A stretch of 64,000 bases of DNA. It comes from Aphelocoma coerulescens. Taxonomy: Eukaryota > Chordata > Aves > Passeriformes > Corvidae. How positions within the stretch are numbered: position 1 is the stretch's first letter; the number at the start of each line of letters is the position of its first letter. Where the stretch lies: NCBI RefSeq assembly GCF_041296385.1, contig NC_091013.1, positions 67,859,563-67,923,562 on the forward strand, read 5' to 3'. This document shows, one piece after another, positions 13,979-26,700 of the stretch. The position numbers and the translations under genes are program-made. The notes below the pieces were generated by a model. The model was not told where the DNA came from, searched no databases, and worked only from the letters and a program-made list of their open reading frames with translations.

Positions 13979-14284
13979 GAAATGTCAGAAAATACAAAAC
14001 CACAACAATTATCTCTCCCTTACAATGCAGTCCCTTGATTAGCTGCTGAAGATTAGTTCATGGTATAGGGATATCAGCATTTCCTTTCGTGCAAAGTGGG
14101 AGGTTCGGTTCAGCTTCTTCTAATGTTGATAACGGCAGTAAGAGCTCAGGATAATAAATTTCAAGTACACCTAGAAATACATGAACTCCTCATGAGTCAC
14201 CATTATCTGCTGCTAGAAATGTGCAGTTCAAGGGTTTTTTTGAGGCACTCTGGAGGCTCTGGCTTGAATCCTGTGGTCTTGGAA

Positions 14285-14797
14285 TCAAACCTCAGAGCTG
14301 TCGTTGCTGTAATTATGTGGTAGCATCATTGGCTCGTTGCTGCCCGACTCATTTGTGCTTTCCTTCTTGTCAGAATTTTGTTTCCATTTTAGCAGCAAAA
14401 CGATAATTGCAATTAAGCAGATGGCAAGGAAAACAGCAGCAGCTCCACCAATGATTGTGACTATGCTGATTCCTGCACTTTGGTTACTCAGTTCCCTGGG
14501 GAGAACACCATTGACCGCAACCTCCCTCTGAGGCACCTGTTTCCTGCTGGTGCGATCCAGGGCTATGTGCTGTATGTTCGTTCCTCGGTTGTTCTCTACT
14601 CCAATGTCTCTCGCAAGTTCTGGTGCCTGCTCAACTCCCCTCTTCTGCCGTCTCTGTGCGGAGCCTCCTGGGCTCCCAGCGCTGAGGAGCGAGTGGTACT
14701 GGTGCTCCACGCTTCTTTTGCCAATTCCGCGGTTAGAGTTCTCCTTGGAACGCACAGTGTAGATTGTATGGACGTACCACTCCCTACCCAAAGACAC
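14285..14797 (-). CDS. FREM2: FREM2 last coding exon (about exon 24): stalk, transmembrane helix, cytoplasmic tail
   Basis: 513 nt including TGA at 14287-14285, phase 0, visible residues 996-1165 (170 residues). Exon residues 1-100 are the membrane-proximal stalk, with a dibasic K-R at 27-28 and R-R-Q-K-R at 49-53. An N-Q-S sequon precedes the single transmembrane helix (about exon residues 110-136, an A/I/L/V-rich segment). The cytoplasmic tail of about 34 residues starts K-W-K and ends S-S-E-V. FREM2 and FRAS1 tails bind PDZ domains of GRIP1, which is needed to place them at the basal surface (established knowledge); the terminal S-x-V fits a class I PDZ ligand. Acceptor CTTCCCAG. Confidence 0.97.
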   Translation of the reverse strand: MSLGREWYVHTIYTVRSKENSNRGIGKRSVEHQYHSLLSAGSPGGSAQRRQKRGVEQAPELARDIGVENNRGTNIQHIALDRTSRKQVPQREVAVNGVLPRELSNQSAGISIVTIIGGAAAVFLAICLIAIIVLLLKWKQNSDKKESTNESGSNEPMMLPHNYSNDSSEV

Positions 14798-17700
14798 CTG
14801 GGAAGAAACATTTTTTGTATTATTTAAACACACACATACACAATCTGGGCAGTGCTAAATGCAGAAGAAATGAGTCTCTTTTCTCGACAAGTACTTTCAA
14901 AATCATGCACAGCTAACCCCTGACTACGTGCCAACGTGCACCAGAGGAGTCGTGTTTTCTGCCAAAATTTTCAGAGGGGTTAGTCTCCATTCCTCTCCAT
15001 GGTCAGACTCTGTGGCTACCAGGTGTAGATGAAGAAACCTGTGGCCTTAGCATGGTTTTGATACTATTAGTACCAAAGGCCATACAAAGTATCTTTAGCT
15101 GTGGATGGGCCACAGAAAAGGACCTTCCAGGCCCAACCTACCAAGTGATTAGGCCATGGCCCAAATTCTGTCTAAACATAAGAAAGCAATTTTTTATTGC
15201 AAGGATGGTTGAACATTGGAATATGGAGCCTGCAGAGTCTGCTTCCTCAGAGATGTTCAAAAGACAACTGGTCATGGTCCGGGGCAACTTGCCCTAGGTA
15301 GGAACAGTCACTTTCCACAAGTCCCTGAAAACTTCATCCACTCAGTGGTTGCATGGGTCCCTTCAGTCTGTGTGAGATGATACTGCCTTCCTTGAATTTC
15401 TCTCGTCTTTCCTGGATACATACCAGACTTGGCCTCTACAAGGTCCAGTAGGCTTGTCTGAATACTGTCTTAAAGCTACTGCCTGATAATTTGAATGGCT
15501 GCAGCCCAGTTCTGTTATTTTGAGAAATAACACATGTTCTATTTTACTCTTGTTTTTCCAAGTATTTTTCAGGATATACTTTTGTTTCTACATATTCTCA
15601 TTTTTTTGACAGAAAGAGGACCAAAAGTTGTGGCACTGGAATCCATGGGAATGGATTCTTCCTATAAAAAATGAGGTTTCATTTTCCTAGGGGCAGATTT
15701 TGAAACTATTTTTATAGTTGTAAGTTACGTTATAGTTTTAAGTTTTGTTAAATACTCTAGTGCTTGCAATGGGATCTTTAATATTGACATGGCCAGAAGT
15801 AGGATCAAAGTCTCCTCCATCTTTTTCCTACCAATTTATACACCTGAGTTGTGCATGCAGTTTTGCAAATACTAGAGACAAATAGTGAAGAGACAACTCT
15901 TGGCTGGGTTATATAGATCAAAGGGCTGAATGCACATAGCTGAAGGATTATATATAATTAATTAGTAGTTGCACTTTTTAGTTCTCAATTTTTAGGCTTT
16001 CCAGTGCTTCACACTGTGCAAGTTTGCAAGGAAAGAATTGTACAGAAAATACTGAGTATCAACTTGATTTTGATGAAGTACACTATAAATGCTTATGATT
16101 TTTAATTTTTTGACTTTGACAAGTGAGATGGGAAGCAATAAAACAATGCTGTATAACAAGAATCTTATTCTTAAAAGAAACGTATAAGAACAATTTGCAT
16201 AATTTCTGATTAACCTGTGGAGTTATACAAGAGAAAAGCAAGAGTATCCCTACAGAAATACTTTAATAAGTTTTCCAGATTTTATATCTAGAAGTTTCTA
16301 AGCATTTATAATTGTGTTTGACTGTCACTGGAATCAGAATAAATCTTTCTATTGGCATTAATTTGACTTAAAGTTAACAACAGTGCTTGTACAAGTATTT
16401 CTTTCTTGGTTCAGTACTCTTGCTAAAAAGCTACAGAAATCATACCTGAAACAGAGGAGTCGAGTCTACTTTAAATCCATCAGAGCCTGGCTGTTTAACT
16501 AATGGAATTGCTTCAGGATCATCTATTGCAAGTTTTGCATTAAAAAGTACATTTCCAAAGCTTGTGGCTTGTGTCTCTGGCTGAGCTTTGTCCTGCATGG
16601 AGGGGAAAAAAAGTTTGTAAAATATTTATTTATTTCTTCTAGGAAAAACTGTTTCAGTATTTACTTGCAATGTATAAATTGTGTAGTTTACACATGCTAT
16701 TTTATGCAATCTTGGGAAATACTACTACAAGAGAGAAGACATGAGAAGCAGTTGTGGTCCCATCTGACTTGTATTAACTTCTATTTAATCTCTTGCCTTT
16801 CTGGAATAAAAGGAGGAGACACTAGAGAACAACAACACCTATACTTCTTAAATAAGAAAGATACATAAATGTGGTCTGAAATTAAAGTAAGAAGTCTATC
16901 TCCCAGTCTAAAGAATCTACATTTCATTTCATTTCATTTCATTCCATTTCATTTCATTTCATTTCATAATAGACAATTACATAAATTTGTTTAGGGTTAG
17001 GGTTTAGCTAATGATATAATCATCTTACTTAAAGTTAACTCTAAAAGTTGGGCATCAGGTCTGTAGTTACCTGGGGTTATTCTATAGTTATTTTCAGAAA
17101 GGAAATTAGATCATCTAAGCCAACTTTAGAGGTATCTCTCTTTCCCTATGGACTACAGAGGCAACCTGGATGACTAACTTCACACTATACACTAAATTTT
17201 AGATGGCTAATTATGAAACAAATTCCAATTCTTCACTTGCATGTCACCTAAGACCCTCTCTATGGTCTGTGGATATAGACAATGCAGAGAAAAAGCCCAT
17301 CTTGAGATTCTAACTTAGGTCAAGCTCTTAGTGAAGGTAGTTCCCAGAAAGATAACGAATAGAACCAGGAGGGGAAATGGCAAGATACTGCCTCCATCAG
17401 TTCATGTTAGCCTGGAGCTTGAGTCAAAAATTTGGGGCTGTGGAGAACATTTTAAAGAACAGTTGGGTTTTGGATAAAAGACGAGTTGGAAAAAAAATTA
17501 AAATATATTTATGCATCCTCCCAGAATTAGAACACTTACCACAATCTTAAACCTGTACAGAAGGGATGGAGAATCAGCAAGGCACCCATATTCAGTGTTG
17601 GATGGATTATATTTGGGTACATATCCATCAGCTCCCGTGCACAGGAAAACCTTCTCGATGCTACAGTAGAAGGAATCACCCAGATTCTGCACTGGATCCA

Positions 17701-20700
17701 CCATCACCCGACCATATATGACATCACCTGTGAACAGTGCACACAGTTCACATCCTGTTAGACTGGAACATTTAGCACAGCTCTGAGGCTAAGCTATTAA
17801 AGCCTTGTCAAAAAGCTTAATGCAACAAGCACAAACACTTATGCCTATCTTGTTTTGACAGCAACAGGATCCTGATGGTGTGGAACACAAATTAAATGTG
17901 CATGATCTATGTACAATTATACCTTCTGAGAAAGCAACATCACTTTCTTGCCCAAAGCCCATCGATCCATCAGAAAGCCACAGTGTCTTTTTGGAGAGGA
18001 GGAACATCTGGGTGTTCAAGCTGAACTCAGCAGCCACTGGGTCACTGACCTAAAACCACAAAAGAATAAGGCTCTTCAACAAGTACTTTTTAATGAAAAA
18101 AACATAGCATGATCTTAAACTCTTAAACTCTTAAAGCATAGCAAGATCTTCTCTCAGTGTACATTACTGATCAGCTCTGCATATCCACATGCAATAATAC
18201 AGTTTAACAAAAAGATTTATTGGTACTAGACATATATTCCTATGTATTTTATATGCAAACAACCTTTGGAATATCTGCATCTGTGATATTTGATAGTATT
18301 CTTCGTTAGTTTCTTTCCACCACATTTTTCCAAATCCTAGCTAAGGAGGTGTCAAAGGAAACTTATGTGTGGGGGTAACATGAGGAAAATGCTTCCCTCA
18401 AAAACTTGTCTCTGACTCATCACAGCCTGTTTCTTGATCCCGTTTTCATTCTTACACACAAGTCCCACCCCTGCTTCTGATCCTCTGTCAATATTTGAAA
18501 GCACATATTGCTGAGGATTTATTTGCAAGTATCAGTTCTTCTAATGGGCTGCAGGATATCTCAGATCATGCATGTGAAAATGTGCCAAACCATTTGAACA
18601 TCTTTTTATGCTAGTATTTTTATCTTTTTATGCTAGTATTTATCTTTATATATTTGACACAGCTACCTGTGGTTCTTCCTTGATTACATGAAAAGTATAA
18701 AATAAATCAATACTGTCAGCAGTGGTTTCTCATGGGATCGTATAACATAGAAGGCAAACTATAAAGGAATATGGCATAATAAAAGGGAAATAATACAGTG
18801 AATAGAAGAACTGGGGGGAGCCTAAAGTTCAAAAGGATGCAAGTACCTGAGGAAACAATGTGGAAGACACACATATCTCAAAAAAACCCCCCTAAAAAAT
18901 GGAAGAATAACAAGAGGCCACTAAACAAATAAAAAAATGCTAACATATATATGTATATTTATGTATATATATGTATAAGTGTGCGGACAGGAAGGAAAGA
19001 ATTCGACAAAGAAAACATTCTTGCTGGCTCATGGGCAAGGGTCGATTTCACAGCAACAGGATCTGGCAACAGGATCTGGCAAGAAGAATGTACAGCTCAA
19101 ACCTTTTTACAAATGGAGTGCTACTCTTCAGAAAAAGGAGCCATACCACCGGAGCCTGTGCACAGAAAAAAGTAATTCCATTCTCTTGGAATGCTTCTTT
19201 CTAAATGCCTGGAAAACAGGCTGTTGGGTTGTAATTCCACAAATACTTGATGAGCACAACTGGTTTCCAGCTGTGTTATTTATGACAGTACTTTAGGTGT
19301 AATTATTTTCATGGGCATTTGAGACATTTTATGTAAGAGTTCATAAAAAACCTAATCTGTGAGGATCTGCTGGTGAGAAGAGTAATTGTCAATTTATTCT
19401 GCCTATCTGCCATGTCCATCAAACTGTGCATATGGATGATGTGGGGACAATGCAGATCACCCAGGGGATCAAAGCCCATGTGATACTTGGTACCTCAAGG
19501 AAGAGAGCACTCCTGAGACTGGTCCATCCCAGGGCAACAAGTATCCTGACTATGGAAGGGCTTCCTTCAGGAAATAGTCATACACATTGAAAGAAAGGAG
19601 ATGCTGAAAGGATTGGGATAAAACAAAGCTTGGAGATGGAATGCTGTTCATATTCAGGGAATTCCAGAGTGAGACAGTGGTAATACAATCCTCAACAGTG
19701 TTCCAGGCTACCTGCTTCAATCAGGTGCCATTGAGAGAGGAAAAAGGAGATATGCAGATGATAAATGTTAAGAAAGGAAATGTTGAACCAAAATCTCCAG
19801 TACGGAAATAACAAATACACTTTCTTCTTGATTCTCAAAATGGTCCTCACTTGTGACCAGTGAAAACAATTGTGAAGGAAATCAGAAGAAAAAGTTTCCA
19901 AGGAAATGAAAAGCCTCATACTAAAAAGCCCAATAAGGTAATTCAGTATGGGAGCTGGAGCATTAGACTAAGAACTGGGGAAACAAGTCTTGTCCTGCCT
20001 CATCATTTTATCATCAGAATTTACAGTCAAAAGTAATTTAGGTCCAGTTGTAACACCTACACTCACTTATTTCAGAGAGTCACAGAGTGATTTGGGGTGG
20101 AGAGCACATTTAAAGATCATCTCACCCAACCTCTCTGCCATGGGCAAGGACATCTTCCATTAGACCAGGTTGCTCAGAGCCCCATCCAACCTGGCTTTGA
20201 GCATTTTCAGGGATGGAGGATCCACAACTTCTCCAGGCAGCCTGTGTCAGTGCCTCACCACTCTCATTGTAAGAAGTTACTTTATATCCAGTCTAAATCT
20301 ACCCTCTTTTAGGATTGCTTAACCTACCCCTCTTCCTGTCACTGCAGCCCTTGGTAAAAAGTCTCTGTCTTTCTTCTAAGTCCCATTTATATATTGGAAG
20401 GCCATAATAAGGCTTCCTAAGCTCATTCTCTTCTTCAGGCTGAACAACCCCAAATCTCTCAGCCTTTCTTCACAGGGGAGGTGTTGCAGCCCTTGGACCT
20501 TTTTTCTGGTCCTCCTCTGACCCCCTCTAACAGGTCCATGTCTTTCTAGCACTGGGCACCAGAGGACTGGATGCAGTGGGCCTGTGCAAGGTATCAGGTG
20601 TTCCCTAGTCTAAGGACAGCATCCTTCAGTCTGATCCTTCAGTCTTCTGTTTCTTACTTGTAAAGAGTGGACACCAATGCTGATTCAGTTTTGCAGAATG

Positions 20701-23700
20701 ACTAAAAAATCTTAGAGGTGAAGTGGTAGATACTGCCTACTGAATTTGTGCTTTTGTATTGCTCCTTTTTTGGGACCTTCTTAAAGTCCACATAGTATTT
20801 TGATGTGATCAGATTTAAAAATTATCATAGGCCACAGAACTTCCCAAGTCCCTTTTACTATGAGTATCTCAAGAAAAAGAGCTGGTCTTGGTTTGAAAAT
20901 TGTTGTTGATGGGGGTTTAGCTAGCCACAGTCTATGACACTTTTGCAATTTTGCACCTTATGCCTATTTTGAACTGATGTACATGAAACTTCCATATATT
21001 GTATTATTGAAGCCTTATCTGGTATAATAACTCCTACAGTATCCATTTATTTATTTATAATTCTTAGCCATATCTTTTACTTTTAGGCTACTTCTGGATA
21101 AGAGTTAGGCTTCTTTCTAAGCTACTTTGACCATTTTGCAATGATTTTTGCAGGTTTTTTGACCTTTCTTTGAAATATCAACATCTTATTGTTTATACTA
21201 GTATCAGGAACAAGTTGTGGTTTAGCATTGCTATGAATTGCTTAGGAGTCCCTAGAAGTAGATTAGAAATGCCAGACAAAGGCTGAAGTGCTGAACTAGT
21301 ATAAATTCCCCTCACCCATTCCATTCAAACTTCTTCAAAATGTTGAAATGTGGTTAACTCTGAGAAGGCAGGTTTCACATCAGATCATGTATCATCTCTC
21401 TTCTTTGCCAGGACTTAATGCCCTATCAGGAATCATCTGTTCTCCCACAGGTGGCATAATGCCAAAAGAAAGCATAAAGACTGCATACATTCCCTTGTGT
21501 ACTCTGGCTAAGTCAACAGAAAAGTGATTGTGTACCCCTGACTGATATGGATTTATTCTGTAAGATGATTTAATAGCATAATCTATGCTATTAATGAGCA
21601 TGAAACCACAGCCACACTATTCCAGTATTAACTGTATTGGCTCCAAATAACAGAAATGATACAACTTCCTCCTTACACATGCCAAAGTCACACTAGCCCT
21701 TTTGATAACCTGGAACACTGGCAGTCTAAGTTCTCTTAGCCATCCAACATGACCCCCAGTTTTATTTTAAACCAATGTTTTCTACAGCAGAATTAATGTC
21801 TCCATAGTTTGTTCCCAGCTACAGAGCTTCACAGCTGGGCTTTGTGAAAGGTATGCTGTTTGCCTGTTCCCATATGTTCCCAAATGATCCATATTGCTAT
21901 GGATTGGATTTGTTTCAGTCACTTTTGTGAGTTTTAAAGCTAAGCATTTTACCAGTGTTGCCTATCTACACTTCCCTCTACAGTCAGTGAAGGAAGTTCT
22001 ACTTTAGGACTGAATGAATTTTCCTCTGGATGTTCCCTCTTAATACCAGAGACCTAACTCTGATTTTGTGTCAGATTAAACCCTTCTGGTAATAGTTTTA
22101 TATTTTCCTAATTACCTGATAAAACTATTTACTACCAAAGCTAAAAGACAAAAAAAGAATTCCCAGATGTTACCATCACATCACAGTAACTCTCCCCTAA
22201 ACCAATGTCAATGAGCTTCCTCTTGGCTATCAAAGACTGGACATGAATTGAGGACAAAAAACCATTTGTGCTCCTACTTCAGTCTTTCCCAGTTGGGTAA
22301 AACTGGTTATTTAGCAGGAGAGGAGTATGTGTTGTCCCACCAATTTAGGAATGCTTTGTTGATAAGCAAGTAAATTCAGTTTCTAGTACTATTATTACAG
22401 GACCAACAAATGGGACTCAAATTAGAAAGGAAACATGACAAGGAAGTCATTGGAATGGTACCTGCTGGAATCGGATGTCCAGATCAAAAGTGATGGGCTC
22501 TCTAGGATTGCAGATCACTGGCAGGCTGTACTCCTGATGTGGGGCAGTGGTACAGGCTATCAGCTTCACCGTGTACATTCCAGAATAGTCTCGAACCTGG
22601 ACACAGAGAGAGAGGAACCTGTACCACCAACATCCCAGCTAACAAGCCGGGACAGAAGAAGCCTTAGTGACAGCTGAGGTTTTACCGCAAAGTCTGAAAC
22701 AAAGCTCCACTGCTGGACTGGCTGGTTGTAGGTTGGCTCACTTCGGATGAGGCTGAGGCTGAACGTGAGGCCCGGGTGATCAGCTGACAGAACCATGGAA
22801 GTTAGAGATGAAGCTAGAAACATGCCAAAGAGACAGATTTCTCACCTTTAGTGTTTCATTGCAAACTCTCAGAGCCTGAAAAACATTCCCAATAATTCAT
22901 AAACCACAATGCCTTAGCCGATGTTAATACCTTCACAGGGCACTGGGTTTTATTAACTGAAATTAAAATCAATTAGAGTCAGCTCAGCTGGGCCTCCTTG
23001 ATTCTCATTCAGGTGTCTATTAAGCAGCTGCTTTTGGGCTACACAACGAGAACTGTATGAAGAATAAATTTAACAGACAGTCAAAACAGCGAGAGTGGAA
23101 TGGCAGAGATCTATAATCCCTCCTGTTTTAAACTTGGAATGTCAACCCAGGGAAACACAACATAATTTCTCTTAGTAATTTAACACTTTTGTCTCTGCCT
23201 GATAGGCAAAACCAAACACACTAGAGGACAGCTGAAAAAAAGTAGAAGCACCATGAAGGAGTTTTATGGGTTAAAAACACCTGAGTTAAACTAAAAGAGA
23301 TTTCCTATTTTTTTTTTCTCTTCTCACTGTTCTTCAGCAGATTTAATTTAGTTAGATAATCTTTTCCATGGCTGGTATTCATGTTCAGATTTATGTCTGT
23401 AGACAGAGTCTTACACCTGTAATTATTCTGAATAAAGGCAGTGGGGTTTAAACAGATTAAATTGCAGGAAAAGGTCCTCAGCAATGACTAATTGAAAGTC
23501 AGTGAGAGTGTTATATTAACAGAGTCATACAGTGTCCATACAAGACTTTTTCTTGCTCTCTGAAAAAGGTCTAAATATCCTAGAAAAGCTTCAAGTTAGA
23601 AAAGAAATTTTAATGTTATCCAAGTCCTTAGGGCAATACATGTAAATAGTAATTATAACAATGGGGTTAAAACCATGTATCTATAAATCCCTAATGCACA

Positions 23701-26700
23701 CAATGGCCTAGATCTTCATCCTTCATAACTCAGGCTCTTGATCAAGTGCAACTATTTGCCTTCCATCAGGTTCATGCATATTTCAACAAGTTTGACAACC
23801 TGAGTACAGTCATCAATGACAAGTAAGGAATCTCAAGCAGAGGAAAAATCTGTATCTGAAGAGCATAATATATTAAAAAAAAAAAAAAAAATCAGCTATC
23901 AGAACCAGAAATAGACAAAAAATGAATAGTAACAAACTTGGAAAGGTGTGAATTTCTGTAGTACTGCTAAAGGGTAGGTTACACTTACCAGGATGGGACA
24001 TAACAAACAGACCATGAAACCGGGCTTCGGTCTTGAAGTTGACAACCAAGCGCCCCTCTTCACTGATGCGCATGCTGGTTGGGAACAGGGAACCTGCCAC
24101 CACAAACCAATTAACAAGAGTGATCCACTTGCAGGGGACAGAGGAATCACACTCCTGTGAAACACCAGACCTTGCCATGTCACATGTTTGGGGAGGCCCA
24201 CTGGTACTTTTTGGGTTGACTCCAGATTCTCCTCAAACAAGAATTTACACAGCAAGGCCTTGAGTTTTCACGACATGACATAGCTTCCAAAGCATATAGG
24301 GAACTTCCCTCCAAAGTCATGCTTCCACATGTTACCACGGACCCCCACAGCTGATGTAGTAGTCTGGGCTTGGGTTCAGGCAACAGCATGGTCAGCTACC
24401 AGAGCGGGGTCTGCAGAAGGAAGACTTTTGTTTTCAGCAAGTATTCAAGCTGAATTCTACCAATGAAAGCTGCTTCAGAGATACCCTTTATCAGTGCCTC
24501 CCTGCCTACTGTGCCAAGGCAGCAACCACCAGCATTAGTTGCAGCAGCTGGTTGTGACTTCCACAGTAATCTACTCTAAGCTGCTGCAATCTGTGAAACT
24601 CCTTCTGACAGGCTTTGCATGTCATGTTGGCAATTTTTGGCATGAATTTGGCAGAAAACACAGGCCTTAGGTATTCTAATTTCAGATTACAAGATCTTGT
24701 TTACATGTCAGAAGTGGTTTACTGCTGTAGCTTGAAGGCAAGACCCTTTTTCTCAGGAGTTCTGCAAAGCTTTAGAGCTCAGGTATTTCCTTCAGCACTC
24801 CCTTACAAACAGCCAGTGATGTACCACCATTCTGCTTGCCAGGAAAAAGAAGGAAAGAGGAATGTTCCCCCATGAATTTGCTGGAAACCTAACACACCAG
24901 TGTGAATGTATAACACCTGTACAAAATCATCTGTACCAATCATATTTCTTGGTACAATGGAAATATCTATATCTCCATGCATGAATTAGGGCTTTAGAAG
25001 ACCTTGACTGCTTTACATGTTACTTAGAATTTATGTAGGACTACTATATGAACTGACAGTTATGGAAAGAACAGGAAATTAGTTAACCCCTCCCTGCCCA
25101 GAAAAACAACTTCTCAAAAAATACTACCCAAATGAGACTGGGATATGTTGGGGGTTGTTTTGCTCTGGTTGTTTTCAGAGGGAACTGACAATGTTCAGCA
25201 CCTCCAAAGATGTGGCCATCAGCTTCTTAAACAGAAACAAAAAAATTAAAGCATCAAAGATGGGAAACGCATAGATGCACCACGTAACTGTTGAGACAGA
25301 GGATTAGATCTGGTTGTTATTTGGTGACTAGCACACCACATGATTTGTGGCATGTGGCTTATTCTTTAGGGATGGCATGACATGTGCTTCATTCTTCATG
25401 CACTGTAGATTCCCCTTGCTGCTCCTCATTTCCTGCTCTTAACATAAGGACAGAAATGGCATAGCAATGATTTCTGTAGTTCATATACAGTTAGTAGAAA
25501 TAAAAAGTGATTTTAGGTTCCTAGGAGTCATGAAATTGTGTAAGTCTATGTACATAATTACAGCTGGTGCCTGTATTCTACTTTAGGCTGAGAGAGATAG
25601 GAGACACCTGAAGCTTAACGCTGGGAAATATTAAGTAAATTTGCATAAAAAGAACAATGCAGCACAGAGATGTAACTATATATTTTAATCCTGCACATAA
25701 ATCTGTATGTCACTATTTAAAAAAAATAAATTAACTTTTTTAAAAGATAAATTCTGCAGTGATAGAGTTGGACTTGTTGACTAGTTATACTCACGAACAT
25801 TTACTGACATTGTCTAATACATTTACAAAATGTCTCACAGTTTACTACTCTCACACAGAGGACAGGCCTCCATTATACAGTTCTGTTGAATTCTTTTGAA
25901 TGTTTCATAACATTTTCAAAATATCACTAGTTTCTGAAACCGGCCATTCAAAGTAAGAAAAAAATGTATCACAGAAAACTTCAATTATTTTCATTAAAGA
26001 GCAAACATCTTGTGTGCCAAAAGAATTTGGTTACACAATGTACCCTGAAGTTCTGAGTAGATAGAAATGTTTTAATTTTTGCATGTGTACTTCAGATGCA
26101 ACAATACAACTGTCTTTCTTTGCAGTAAAAGAGCTGATGTCAACATTACATGATTTTCATAAAAACTCCAGCAGAGACCTGCGAGTGCTAGGAAATGACA
26201 GACTGCACCTGATAATAAACGATAATTTTAGGTTTTTGTTAGTATTGGAATGATTGAAAAACCATCTTACGGTGTGCAAATTATAATCTTAGTAACAGAG
26301 CACGAGTTCTATGCCAAGAAGCCCAACACCGACCTTGGAGCTCTGCTTCAGGTGGGCTGCCGATCCCATCCTTCCACAGGATGGCAGTGTCATACACGAA
26401 AGTCAGCCGGAGCTCTGACTGAAGGTCGAAATGCTGCCAGCCTCCGACGCCCACAGGAGAGTGGAAAACGTAAGAGACGTACAAAGGGACTCTCAGGGTG
26501 ACATAGGACTGCACTAGGTTGAGAACCTACAAAAACCAGAACTGTGTATTAGGGTTAGCGATCGTGAATGGCAGCATCGCACAGGTAAGCTGAATGCAAG
26601 AGAAAGGGAAGACAACTTGAAATAAAATACTGTGACTGAATCTAATTCTCTCTTTTTGCAAATTATAGATGAAGTGAAAACCACGTTTCAGTGGTTTTCA

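Larger units (their letters stand above)
10030..14284 (-). other. FREM2: Likely FREM2 3' UTR / 3' flank
   Basis: 4.25 kb after the FREM2 stop codon. It is AT-rich, has no recognisable gene, and includes a 28-base A run at 10447-10474 and an inserted CR1 copy at about 11980-12940. AATAAA hexamers on the minus strand occur near 13973-13978 (about 310 nt after the stop) and near 10066-10071. Human FREM2 is recalled to have a multi-kilobase 3' UTR, so the distal end is plausible, but transcript ends cannot be fixed from sequence. Confidence 0.35.
16593..17539 (-). other. FREM2: FREM2 intron
   Basis: 0.95 kb; contains the (ATTTC)n microsatellite and the telomere-like tract. Nothing else recognised. 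Confidence 0.9.
18050..22461 (-). other. FREM2: FREM2 intron
   Basis: 4.4 kb; contains the reversed CR1 at 20070-20620, small tandem duplications at 18601 and 19053, another 13-bp pair (ATCCTTCAGTCT) at 20621-20646, and AT repeats near 18940-18975. Confidence 0.9.

Noticed and set aside
14337..14827. Plus-strand open frames of 64-115 codons
   Set aside because: Antisense shadows of the last FREM2 exon.
16991..17007. Interstitial telomere
   Set aside because: Only two full TTAGGG units; too short to mark a fusion or healed break. Kept only as a short repeat.
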